Shown here: piece after piece, positions 46,401 through 58,112 of the stretch
How the letters are laid out: each line of letters opens with the position of its first letter
How positions within the stretch are numbered: position 1 is the first letter of the stretch
NCBI RefSeq assembly: GCF_030052815.1
Contig: NC_079493.1
Coordinates: forward strand, 124,258,394-124,322,393
Source: Hevea brasiliensis
Taxonomy: Eukaryota; Streptophyta; Magnoliopsida; Malpighiales; Euphorbiaceae
DNA: 64,000 nt
Direction: 5' to 3'
Program-made: the position numbers and the translations under genes
Notes under the pieces: generated by a model
What the model was told of the DNA's origin: nothing
Database searches by the model: none
Seen by the model: only the letters and a program-made list of their open reading frames with translations

Positions 46401-47564
46401 AAACCAAGGTAGAAATCAATAGCTTACCCTGTTCATTATCCGTGGACTTCTGAGCAGAATCGCCTTTATGAGGTTTGCTGCTAAGCACAAACGGATCTAT
46501 CTGCCGTGTGCCGTCCACATCATCAGTGGAATTTTTCAGTTTCTCAATACAGGAAATTGTGGACGTTGGCAAGCTGTAAATTTCATCTCGAACCTCCGCT
46601 ATCTTAGTCCGTACTTGCGTTTTGTGAAAAATTAAAGGATAAATACAACTAAATTTATAAAATATAGTAAAATGCACATTTTTTTAATTTATTTGCAAAT
46701 AATAATTTACTTTTAAATTTAACTTTCATTAACAAATTAATTTATGCTGACCAAATTGATTATTATCTGCTTTTTTAATTTTAAATAATTTAATTCTTGA
46801 AATTTTACTTTATTAATAAAATAATTATTATATCTAAATTTTATATTTAAATAATTATATATTTTATAAAATATTAAATAAATAATAATATGTTTTTTAA
46901 ACAATTAATTTGAACGAAAGTTTAATTTAAATAAATTTTTAAAAATATTTGTAAATTATAAATAAATTATAACTTTAAATGGTATATGTATATATAAAAT
47001 AAAAATAAATCATATTAATCATTTAAAAATAAACTTTTTATATGATATTTTCCTGAAAATGATGTTAAGAAAAATTTTAAAATTAGTTATTTATTGAAAA
47101 ATATTACTATAAACAAATAATTATTTTTATACAAGTATGGTATATAATGTAAAAAAATTTAAAAATTTAATTAGCAGAACATATTGTTCGTTATGAAGTA
47201 TTTTTTACTGTTTTATATTTAAATAATTATAAATATGGAAATATTTTAATTAATCACTTACTAAAATTGTAAAGGATTAGTATTGCCTACGCGTAAATAT
47301 ATACACTGATTTAATTATAATTTACATATTATTTAAATTTATAATATGATCATTAATCTTTTATTAATTGAGTGTATAAATGGAACTGTAATTTGTCTGA
47401 TTTTAAAAACCAAGTTAAGATAAAAGGAGTAGCTTACTCTTTTCATTCTCGGTTGATTTCTGAGCATAATCACCTTCACGAGGTTCACTGCTAAGCATAA
47501 ATATGCCGTCCAAATCATCAGCGGCATCTTTCACTTTCTCAATGCAGGAGACGGCGATATCCAT
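43439..47564 (-). CDS. Ankyrin-repeat protein with PGG domain (ACD6/ITN1-like), spliced
   Basis: The exon model is 47564-47438, 45512-44991, 44901-44752, 44659-44151 and 44053-43439. All introns are GT-AG and all phases agree, giving 1923 nt, i.e. 640 residues with no stop. The N-terminus MDIAVSCIEKVKDAADDLDG is followed by about four ankyrin repeats in exon 2 (LPLHKAALMGKWEEA, ALHIAVSTGRS, TPLHYAAFAGNTEAA, TPLHSAAENGQRKA) and further weak repeats. The last exon holds the PGG domain: KWMKDTASSCTVVAALVVTV, AFTVPGG and four hydrophobic segments. Such proteins are membrane-anchored, with ankyrins in the cytoplasm, and are implicated in defence and salt or ABA responses. The start is supported by a TATA box at 47675-47682. 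An extra in-phase exon (46613-46428) may be included, giving 702 residues. Confidence 0.75.
45668..45813 (-). pseudogene. Decayed alternative first exon (MDSIKS...) in the ankyrin gene's intron
   Basis: An ATG at 45813 begins MDSIKSPTVGITTNTANLSS and continues to LKLYI, then a stop. A TATATATA run appears to have gained one TA, shifting the frame, after which GTPAESDSIEKS follows, another TAG, then ENEK and a GTTAAG donor. The ending ENEK matches exon 1 and the cassette exon. It looks like the first exon of a lost paralogue fused into this locus. Confidence 0.5.
45897..46233. mobile_element. Foldback MITE (337 bp) in an ankyrin-gene intron
   Basis: Long inverted ends (about 130 nt) include TTAATTAC, GAGTGTGTC and GAGTCAAAATAGCAT on the left and their complements on the right. 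Eight-base copies of AAAAGCGA flank it (45889-45896 and 46234-46241). It has no coding capacity. An 8-bp duplication would fit hAT-type and 9 bp Mutator-type transposition; the family is left open. Confidence 0.75.
46428..46613 (-). other. Possible cassette exon of the ankyrin/PGG gene, chimeric
   Basis: This is an open 186-nt stretch with an acceptor (CGCAAG|TACGG) and a donor (CAGG|GTAAGC), phase 1 at both ends, so inclusion adds 62 residues without frame change. Its first third copies the start of the ankyrin exon (ACTAAG...CGAGATGAAATTTAC, residues RDEIYSLP). The rest copies exon 1 (TISCIEKLKNSTDDVDG, AQKSTDNEQ). It therefore arose from a tandem duplication whose breakpoint joined the two. 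Confidence 0.5.
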
Positions 47565-47674
47565 GGATGCTTGGTCTTAGTTAAAGAGAGAAGCTCCCTC
47601 TCTCTCCAAGGAAGTTGCTAATTCACCTTTCTGCTATTTTGGTTTCTCAGTTTCTCCATTTCAAAACAAGGACA

Positions 47675-47682
47675 TTTTTATA
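47675..47682 (-). promoter_or_regulatory. TATA box of the ankyrin/PGG gene
   Basis: The - strand reads GTATAAAAATG, 111 nt upstream of the ATG at 47564, leaving a leader of about 80 nt rich in CT repeats (CTCTCTC near 47600). This supports 47564 as the first coding exon rather than the exon-like copies further in. Confidence 0.55.
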
Positions 47683-50340
47683 CTGCTCTGTCATTCACTG
47701 TTCATTATGGTAACTATCTTTGTTTTGTTTTTATTCTACCACTGTAGGGCTCAAGACAAGAATGAGGCAGTTAGAAATGCAAATTGAAGTTAAAAAATAA
47801 ATAAATAATAATGGAGAGAAAGCAAGGCGATAGAAAGAATGTAAGAAAATTAAGTTATTTAAGGGCAAGTGGGAAATGAAATTGACAGGCTAGACTATAA
47901 TTTGTTGGCAGTGGCTGAAGTTGGCGTGATTAATAGAAATGTTAATTTTTTTAAAGGGTTGTTGGTAAATAATTAATAACTGATAAACGATAATCAATAA
48001 TTGTTAAGTAAAATATTACTAATTACTAATGATCATTCAAAGTATAATTTATTACTAAATATATTTTTAATATAGTTTACATTACTTTTTTAAAAAATAA
48101 AATAAAATTAGATTTAAAATTTTTTATATTTTTTAAGAAATAAATATTTTAATTTATAATTATGAATATCATAATTAGTTATTAATTATTTATAATGTTT
48201 AAAAATAATTTCATCATATAAAAATCTAAATAATTATTATTTTATTATTAATTAATTTTGATTAAAATAATATTTCAGTCTAAATAAAAGATAAAATTAA
48301 AATCGATATTAATTAATAGGAAAAAGACTTACGGAATCAACAATTATTGAGAGTTTAAATAATTACCTCAATTATTGAGATAAAAATTAATAAGCTATCA
48401 ATTAGATATTCTTTTTTTTATTTTTATCTCTTTTTTAGTAATCACAGGTGAATTTGTGTGGTTTTTTTTAAAAGGTTTTTGAAAATTTTTAAAAAATTCA
48501 AAAACTTACTTTTTTTTTCATCATTCATCAAGTCATCGAAATTGAGAAATTATGAAATTAATTTTAAGATGGTTAAATAAAACTCAGCCTTGAAGCATTA
48601 CGATATAGATGTTTAAATTCCACTTATTTATTTGTTTAATTATTATTGTGTATATTTGATCTTAATTATATTGTTTTATTTTAATTCTACCACACACTGC
48701 GAGGCTCAAGACAAGAACGCAGTTGGTAGAATTGCATGATCTATATATGTTATTGTTGTGACAAGTGACATCCTATTAAAAAATGTAGGTTGATGCATAG
48801 GGGTGGCCGCAGACTAGTATAGATTTTCACATTGTAATTTCGATTTAAAAGAATTGAAATTAAAATTAAAATTTTTTAATTTTATTTTATTAAAAAAATT
48901 ATTGTTGAATATAATTTTAAATCATATCAAATCATTTAATTTTATTTTAGAGAGGAAAAGTATTTATAATTATTTTTTATTTTAATTTTAATTGACGAAA
49001 TAAATGTGTAATTAAAACAGAATTATTAAGATTAAAAATTTTCAATTATTGTTTAGATCTTGTCTATTTTATTTGAAATTCATTATTTTTTAATCGAAGT
49101 TCAAATTTTAATTTATATAAATAAAGTTTAGACATGAAAATTAAAAATATAAAATTTAAATAAAATAATTCTCGCAAATTATTCTTTGAGCCCACATCAA
49201 TCCAAACATCTTTAACCAGGTCATCGAAATTGGAAAATTAATTATGAAGTTATAAAATTAATTTTAAGATGGTTAAATTATGTACTAAGTTTGAATTGTT
49301 TCAAATGTATCATAAAAAAAAATAATAATATAAAAAACTTTATTCTTTCAAAACGCTCAATAAAATCTTAGTTAGTGTTCTTGGTAAAACCTGCAAAAAT
49401 CAAATTTTCACAAATACAAACAGAAAGAAGGCGTGAAATATTGTCTTTCCATAATCTATAATATATATAAATGAATGAATAAGGAGTGAATTTATGAGCA
49501 GATAAAAATATATTTAATTATAAAATTATTAATAAATTAAAGAGTGATCTTTCGAATGGATAAAAATATCTTTATATAATAATTATTTTATTTAATTAAA
49601 AACATTAAATAATATGCTAAATATAAATTAAAATTTTAATCCTATACTTACTAAATCCAAATCTAAAAAGAGTTCTAGACTTTGTGCAGAAGAATTTCAA
49701 TACAAATTCAATTATGAGATCACTTAAATTCACCTACACATACAAACAACAAGTTGTATATAAATAAATATATATTAATATTAAAAAAAAGCATTAACAA
49801 GTAAAAATAAGAAAAATTTTGATAAAATTTACAATAGAAAATTTAATAGAAGAGTAAGACGCGAGACTGAGTTTATAAAAATTTTTAATAGTTAAGAGAT
49901 TACTTTTTCCTTTATAAAAATAAAAAAAAATCTAATTAGAAATAAAGCACAAAAAAGAAATACACTCATTCTATCAATATTTAAAAAAAAAATTGTGGAA
50001 ACACCTTCACTTCCAAAGCAGTAAGTTACAAATTTAACCTTGTGAAAAATAATTTATATATAAAAAATATTTTTTATAAAAATATATTTTTATGAAAAAT
50101 ATTTTTATTATTTAATTATAAAATTAAATTAAGAATATATATTTATATCATATATTTATAAATATTTTTATATTTTAATAAAATTATTAAAATTTAAAAA
50201 AATTACTAACTATTTTTAAGTGAGAAATTTTTTTTCATAAAAATATGAAAAATATTTTTAAAATAATATTAACAAATGGTCTTAAGGCGTGATGGTTGGA
50301 TCATTAGTTGAAATACAAAATGTATTTAATTTCAAATTTT
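47683..50340. other. AT-rich upstream region of the ankyrin gene with repeated blocks
   Basis: No gene was seen. A block with TTCTACCAC and GGGCTCAAGACAAGAA occurs near 47733 and again, diverged, near 48676 and 50566. The stretch 47868-48410 has a diverged copy in the same orientation at 63391-63990. A piece near 49225-49290 is found inverted near 58060-58110. These are probably remnants of the duplications that made the ankyrin family. Confidence 0.5.
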
Positions 50341-51420
50341 GACAGTTTTGTAAATTAGAATGTGCCACGTAGAGCCATATTCTACTGCAATCCGACAACC
50401 CAGTCAAGGCCTACGAAGTTATATATATATATCACAACACCCGTGATTATCATATTAAATTGTTTTTGACGCTCACCAGCCTCCAATCAATTTAATACGT
50501 AGATAAAATAATTAATTATGATCAAATTTATTTTTTATATTTTTATTTATATAAAAATCGAATTTTTACAAAAATTCTACCATATTGTGGGGCTTGAGAC
50601 AATAGTAGAAGCGAGGGCAATTTGGACTTTTTGTTTGCAACAGAGGAAAGAATTCCATTTTGGTCTTTTTATCTCTCATTAATAGAGATTTAACTGCAAA
50701 ACTAATGGTAAGAACTAACACGTAGATTTATTAAACTATCGAGAACTTAACAGGAGAATCATGGGGTGTAAACATAACGTGGAGTGTAAACATGAGATGG
50801 TGGTCATAATTTAATGCGATGAATTATAGAGTGGAAACATAACGTGGCAGGCCCTGACTGGGTTACTGGATTACATTTGGATAAGCTCTGCGTGGCACAT
50901 CCCCACTTAAAAACTGTCATTTTTTTTTTATAATTAATAAAAATTATTTAATAGTATTAAAAATTTTATTTACTTAATAAATAAAAATTCAGATATAATT
51001 TTAATTTAATATAAATATTTAATATTTTTGTTGATTAATTAAAATTTATATTTAAAAATAAATTTTATTTTATATTTATTTTTAATTAAAATTTTATGCT
51101 AAAATAGTTTATTAATTTTAATTTACATAATTATCTTTTAAAAAATATTTTTATTAATTTTAATTTACGTAATTATTTTTTACACCAAGATAGATAAATT
51201 TATATATTTTAATATAAAATATAAAAATAAATTTAAATATTTTTATAAAATAATTTAGAAAAAAATATATAATTAAAAATAGTACAACTTCTTCACAGTT
51301 GATGGTGGTAATAATTTAATGCGATGAGTTATGAATGTAAATATAACGTGGCAGGCCTTGACTGGGATACTGGATTACATTTGGATAAGCTCTACGTGGC
51401 ACCTCCCAATTCAAAAACTG
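50341..51420. repeat. Foldback repeat with about 75-bp inverted ends plus a third copy
   Basis: A block holding GTGCCACGTAGAGC and AACCCAGTCAAGGCC at 50341-50415 is present inverted at 50843-50925 (GGCCCTGACTGGGTT, GCTCTGCGTGGCAC). It appears again in that inverted orientation at 51343-51420. The sequence between is AT-rich and non-coding. It looks like a MITE whose right half was duplicated. Confidence 0.7.
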
Positions 51421-51479
51421 CCAATTTTTTTTGACAATTAATAAAAATTATCAAATATTTATGTTAATTTATACTTATA

Positions 51480-53420
51480 CCTATAATTTTTAGTTTTAGC
51501 TGAAATAACCACATTTTTTTTTAATTTTCATGGTCGTATTTAATAGAGTCAAATTAAATTTAAAAAGTTAATAATAAATTATAAAAATTTTGGGCATAAT
51601 TTTGATTTAATATAAATATTTAATATTTTTAATTTATTAATTAAATTTTATATTTAAAAATAAATTTTATTCTATGTTTATTTTTCATTGAAACTTTATA
51701 TTAAAAAATATTTATATTAATTTTAATTTATATAATTATCTTTTAAATTAAGACATATAAATTTATGTATTCGAATATAAAATTTAAAAATAAATTTAAA
51801 TATTTTTACAAAATAATTTTAAAAATAATATATAATTAAAAATAATATATCTTATATGAATTGTAACCTCCATTAAGTAAAATGTTTATTTTATATATAA
51901 TTTACTCTAATTAATATATGAATTTTTTTAATACATATTACATTTAATGATAAATTAGGCTTAAATATAATTTTTTTATTTAATATAGTATCAAAAATTT
52001 CATTTAATTAACAAATAAAAGTTTTGGATATAATTATAATTTAATATAAATATTTGACATTTTTAGTTTATTAATTGAACTTTATATTTAAAAATAAATT
52101 TTATTTTATATTTATTTTTCATCGAAACTTTATACTAAATAATATTTTTATTAATTTTAATTTATGTAATTATCTTTTAAATTAAGACAAATAAATCTAT
52201 GTATTCAAATATAAAATTTAAAAATAAATTTAAATATTTTTACAAAATAATTTTAAAAACAATATATAATTAAAAATAATATATCCTATGTGAATTGTAG
52301 CATCCATTAAGTAAAATATTTATTTTATATATAATTTCTTTCAATTACTATATGTATTTTTTTAATGCATACTGCATTTAATGATAAATTAAGCTTAAAT
52401 ATAATTTTTTTTATTGAGTTTTACTAAATTTTTGAAGAACCTATTAAGGAGATCAAATTTTAACTGAAGAGAAATTAAAAAAAAAAAAACTCAACAAAAA
52501 AATACACATAGTTCTACAAATTTATTCTTCTCTTAAAAAAATGAAAAGAAAAATCAATTCTATAAAAATTTGTGAATAATTAATATATTTTATTTTTTTA
52601 TTTTCATGAAGTTTATAACGTGAAGGACTTATATAAATTATATGATTTATATATTTTAATATTATACATTATATATTTTGATCTACATGATAAATTAAGT
52701 CTATGCATAATTTTTTTTTTCAATTATTACTTAATATTTCATTGAAAGGCTCAACAATGAGTTCAAATTTTAATTCAAATAAAACAAAAACTCAACACAA
52801 TAATACTCGTAGTCTTACACTTCTCTTCACGAGGAAAAAGAAAAAAATTAGTGTAAAAAATTTATATTTAAAATCAATTCATCATGAATCATAGCATCTA
52901 TTATTAAAATATATATATTAACTAAAGAAAAATATATATAAAATATGTATTTTATTTAATAGATTTTATAATTTATGTGGGATATATTCTTTTTAATTAT
53001 ATATTCTTTTCAAAATTACTTTATAAAAATGTATAAATTTATTTTTACATTTTATATTCGAATACATAAATTTAGTTGACTTGATTTAAAAAATAATTAC
53101 GTTAATTAAAATTAATAAAAATAATTTTTAGTATATATTTTTAATTAAAAATAAATATAAATAAATTTTATTTTTAAATATAAAATTTAATCAATGTACT
53201 AAAAATATCAAATATCTATATTAATTCACTATTATATCTAAAACTTTTATTTGGTAATCAAATAAAACTTCAGATACTATATTGTAATTTATCATTATTG
53301 TAATTTACCATTAACTTTTCAAATTTAATTTTACTTCATTAGATATAATTATGAGAAATCTTAAAGGTGTGGTTATTTCAGATAAAATTAAAAATTATAA
53401 ATATAAATGTTTAAACTTTT
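51480..53420. repeat. Large AT-rich inverted repeat with an internal direct duplication
   Basis: The left arm (about 51490-51850) and right arm (about 53000-53400) match as reverse complements, starting from GCTGAAATAACCACA on the left and TGTGGTTATTTCAGA on the right. The left arm is followed by a second direct copy (about 51995-52420), and a weaker one lies at 50960-51290. No protein was seen. The arms could fold into a hairpin of about 380 bp. Confidence 0.65.
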
Positions 53421-53890
53421 TTATTTTAGGGAATACTCAAAATTTGAACTTACTACATAGTATAATTCATAATTTAATTTCTTAATTATGATAAAATTTA
53501 TAAATTAATTTTTTTTATTTTATTAAAAATAAGATAATCTCTAAATATACTTTTTTTTAGCAAATAATTTTCTTATTAAAATTCATTATTAATAAGTCGA
53601 CTTAGTCTATTATATTTTACTTTTATAATAATTTAATTCATTTACTTAAAATTGATGTATATGTCGAATATGTAGCCTAGTTTAGTCTAATGGTTAAAGA
53701 GAATGAAAGCATGAAGACATAATATTGACTTGTGAAGCCTGAAAATATGTGTATTAGGACTACACTGTATATTGCCCTGCCATATATTTTTAAAATTTAT
53801 TGAATACAAAATGCCAACCGTTTTTGTTAATTATATTGAAATGTTATAATTTTGGACTGTCATTTTTCATACGTGTTTTATCTTTAATTG

Positions 53891-55138
53891 CTTAAAAAAG
53901 AATTGATTGTTAAAAAGAACCTGATATTTGTCAATTTTTATAATTAAACCTTGAATTTTACATAATTATCAATCAAACTCTCATGTTTGATTGATATCTC
54001 AAATTGACTAGACCGTCAATAAACCGTTATTATACTTAATGAAAATTTCATGTCAATTGCCGTATCATTACTGAAGAAGCCGCTTCAGAAACCCCAAATC
54101 AGGTTTAATTGTCAAAAAAATATGAAGTTTGTCAATTTTTATAATTAAACCCTGAAATTTGCATAATTGCCAATTAAATCTTTACGTTTGATTAATGTCT
54201 CAAATTGACCTGACTGTCAATAAATCATTAGTATGTGGTGCTTGGCAAAGTAATTGTAATAACTTTTATTTTTACTATTTTGGTTAGAAGTGTACTTTAT
54301 AAGTTTGTTGATAGCCGATATTAATGAGCAATTAATTTAGAGAAATGACTATTTTTTCTTCTAATGATTTGAACCACCTTGTAATGACAGGGAGAAGGAG
54401 CCACTTACATATTTATTTTGACAAAGAAATGCTCTGAAGAAGAAAGAGTTGGATGAGATTTGTAATAAAATTACTGAAAAATGGATGCAGTTTAATGAAA
54501 AGTATAATAAAAATAATACATTGATTAATGATATGCAAACTAGAGTTGAAGTATTGACAAAAACCTAAAAAAAAAATTAAAGATGAAATAGTTTATTTAA
54601 ATAAAGAGTTGACTATGTAGAGAAAAAAGAATTTGATTTTGTTTTATTTTGATCTGTTTCTAAGGTTATATTATGTTGTTATGTACATATATAGTAACAG
54701 TGAACAAACTTTATTAATGTTGGCTTAAATGTGTAAGTTGATTAGAATAAGATAGAATAATTATATTTGCATAATGGAATTTGTTTTGTAATTTATGATT
54801 TATTAAAGTATACTAATGATTTAGTGATTGTTAGATTAACTTGAAACATCAATAAAACGTGAGGGTTTAATTGATAATTATGTAAAGTTTAGAATTTAAT
54901 TGTAAAAGTGGGCAAATTTCATGATTTTTTTGTTAATTAACACAAATTTAGAATTTTTAATATGACTTTTTATGGCAGCTGTTGTAGAATTTTGTTAAGT
55001 ATACTAACAGTTTTTTTATGGTTGGGATCAATTCGAGACATTAATCAAACTTAAAAGTTTAATTATTAATTATATAAATTTTGGGGTTTAATTGCACAAA
55101 TTGCTAAACTTCATGATTTTTTTGTAATTAACCCTAAA
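53891..55138. mobile_element. MULE-like element with two-unit terminal inverted repeats
   Basis: Each end carries two tandem units of about 100-120 bp built on AATTAAACCCTGAAATTTG and TTTGATTAATGTCTCAAATTGA. The right-hand units (54838-54930, 55025-55138) are the reverse complement of the left ones (53905-54010, 54100-54225). The outer end on the right, reading in, is GGGTTAATTACAAAAAAATC. TTAATTG flanks both sides (53884-53890, 55139-55145), a possible short or eroded target duplication. The inside (54430-54570) has a 41-codon frame, KKELDEICNKITEKWMQFNE onwards, which is helical, lysine-rich and unrecognised. Confidence 0.6.
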
Positions 55139-55187
55139 TTAATTGAAATATGTGGTCCAAAATTACCAATAAGCGAAACCTTTGGTC

Positions 55188-57657
55188 TCTTTTATTGAAT
55201 TGGCCTACATTTTTATTTTGTCCAGTGCTAAGTTTTAGGATATTCACCGGAAAAACTACAGAAGCTGAAAACTAAACCAGACACCATCACACCAATATTT
55301 CAACTCAAGACAGCAGTATCTCAACGCCGAGCCTTAGTTTTTGGTGACAATGATAACAATTGGCAAGCCCAAGAGACTAAAGTGGGTAAGTTTTTTTTCA
55401 TGTAATCCGAAACATATTTGCTTTGAATTCCCCATTAACATGTATTAGCTCTTGACAGAGAAAGAAAGACGTTACTTGCGACTGTGAGAGGTGATTGGGA
55501 AGCTGCAAATAGAATTTTTAAAGATGATCCTGATGCAGTAACTGCTAAGATTTCAGGCATTGAAGAGATTGCTCTTCATGTTGCAATTAGCAAAGGTCGC
55601 ACGTCCCTAGTATTCATACAGAAACTTGTATATTTAATGACTGGAAATTCCTTGGAAGCGACCGTAAATGTTTATGGTGAAACACCTCTCCATTATGCTG
55701 CTATTGCTGGAAATATTCCAGTAATAAAAATCTTGGTGACAACGAATCGAGCGCTGCTGCAGAAAGAAAACTCATATGGCCTTAACCCACTTCACTATGC
55801 TGCCCAAAATTGCCACAAGGAAGCAGTTTCCTTTCTTTTGTCAGAAACAGATTACCACCAGGATCCAAGTCCATTCACAGGCGAGAAGGGAGCCACACTT
55901 GTCAATCTTTTTATAATTGCCGATTTCTATGGTCTGTATAATCCTCAAATGTCAACTTAGCAAAGTTAGGCCTCTTAATTGCAGTCCCAATTAATTCTGA
56001 ATAATTTATTATCTCTCGCAACTCACTTTTCATCCAAATATTTACACGGAGCCATTTTTCCTTTTCCAATGATCTCAACATCTATTTCCATGTGCAGATG
56101 AGGCTCTTCATCTACTACGGAGGTATCCCAATTTAGCTATTCAAAAAGATAACAAAGGGAAAACTGCCTTAGAGACGTTGGCCAAAAAGCCTCATGCATT
56201 CCCAAGTGGAAGCAAGCTTGGGTTTTGTGAACGCTTAATATATCGATGTTTGTTTCTCAATTTTGACCCATTTTGTTTAATTTATTCATGTGGCAGCAAA
56301 GAGCTATGCAATCTCAGTACTAATAAGAGTTGTATCATTGCAGTTGCTTCTGTAAATGCAGATGATGTCCCTCGAGGTGGAGATTTGGAGAGTACAGTTG
56401 ACAGTTCAAAAGAAAACCAAAAAGAATCAAAGAAATTTGGGTTTCTACATAACATAAAGAATACAAATATGAAGCATAATCAAGCGCTACACCTACTCAG
56501 ACTCTTGATTACAGAAGCTTTAAAGGCAAGACCCTCAGAAACTCGCATGCTACTGAAAAAACCACTACAAATTTCTGCTAGATTGGGGATTTATGAAATG
56601 GTTGTAGAGATTATTAAGGCCTACCCTCGATCAGATTGGGTTGTTGATCGTGATGGAAACAACATTTTTAATTTGGCAATAGTTCACCGCCAGGAGTTTT
56701 TTTTCTCCCTCCTAAAGAGACCGAGTCCGCATACTATGCATCTTGTTACCGCATCAACAGACAAGAACGGGGATAACATATTGCATCTAGCTGCGAGGCT
56801 GGGACCATCAAATGAGACTCTTGGCGCTGCTCTGCAAATGCATTCAGAGATGAAATGGTTTAAGGTTATATACATTTTTGGAATTCCTTCCAAATTCAAA
56901 TGTTTTATCATCCTATCCATTCTATTATTATTATTATTATTATTCATTTAGTTCCGAGTGCTACTTGAACTCAGAGACTTTATAATCTTAAAGATGACTC
57001 CTATGATTCTGAGTAAAAAGACTACCTTTTATTTCTGAATTTTTCGCAGGATGTGGAAAATGTTGTCCAACCAATATACCGAGAAATGATAAACCATGAA
57101 GGGTGGACTCCGAGAGAAATATTTAGTAAGCAGCACAAGACTCTTGTCGGATGAAGGATATAGCTACATCATGCATGGTCGTAGCTACACTTGTTATAAC
57201 AGTTGTTTTTACGGCTGCTTTTACTGTGCCAGGGGGCAACACACAGGATCGAGGAATCCCAATCCTTTTAAAAGGAACTTCATTTGTGATTTTTGCTTTT
57301 TCAGACGCTCTGGCATTCTTCTCTTCATCCACTTCATTGCTAATGTTTCTCTGCATATTCACTTCAGAGTATTCAGAAGAAAATGCTGTCAAATCTTTCA
57401 AAATGTTGACCTTCGGTTTTATCTCTCTTTTCTTTTCAATAGTAAGTATGGTTGCAGCGTTTGGTGCTTCCCTCCATATAGTCGTTTCTCACCGAGTGGA
57501 ATGGATTGCAGCACCCATCGGCTTACTAGCCTGCGAACCAGTAACCTTATTCGCATATTTTCAGTTTCCTCTATGGTTCAGAGTAGCCTATTCAGCATTT
57601 AAACCTAGCATTATCCCTCAAGAATACCGAGGAAATGATCTTGACGTCATCGCATAG
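55188..57657 (+). pseudogene. Second ankyrin/PGG gene, frameshifted before the PGG domain
   Basis: Exons: up to 55385 (start not found; open from about 55230), 55461-55931, 56098-56247, 56344-56864 and 57050-57657. Introns are GT-AG with the same phases as the - strand paralogue, and the 150-nt middle exon is identical in length. Ankyrin repeats include ALHVAISKGRTS, TPLHYAAIAGNIPV and NPLHYAAQNCHKEA. In the last exon a deletion of about 16 bp after HKTLVG shifts the frame, so the natural frame stops at 57152-57154. The PGG domain (MKDIATSCMVVATLV, AFTVPGG, four hydrophobic segments) survives in another frame from 57151. No ATG is seen in frame in the first exon. It is either a pseudogene or makes a short protein without the membrane part. 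Confidence 0.7.
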
Positions 57658-58112
57658 ATTCCATGAGTGATGTTCTCCCCAAATAACGTTTTTATCTTAT
57701 ATTTCTTTTCTCTTACCAATATCTATGCAACATTGTTGGCTTTATATTTGTGTGGGATTTGCAGGACGTGCAACATTGTTTATGTATTTATATGATGATA
57801 CATGTTGTGGTTCTGTTGTCCTGGTTCTATTGTCTTCTATTTTAGGAATAATGAATAGTTTTCGAGCGAAAGGGAATTTGAATTCTGATCTTTTTTTTCT
57901 TTAGCAGAGTTGCATTCATATGTACTATCTCACACCTCCGAAAATTTGATTTTTGTAGGTTTTTAACAAGAACACTGTTTAAGGTTTAACTGAGCCTTTG
58001 AATAAATGGAAATGCAAATTTTCAATCCTTCTTCTAAGTTTTACGAGACATTTCACTGAATTCTAAATAATTCAACCATCTTAAAATTAATTTTGCAACT
58101 TCATAATTCCCA

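Noticed and set aside
57096..57602. 168-codon + frame overlapping the PGG exon
   Set aside because: Cysteine- and phenylalanine-rich shadow of the true PGG frame that starts at 57151.
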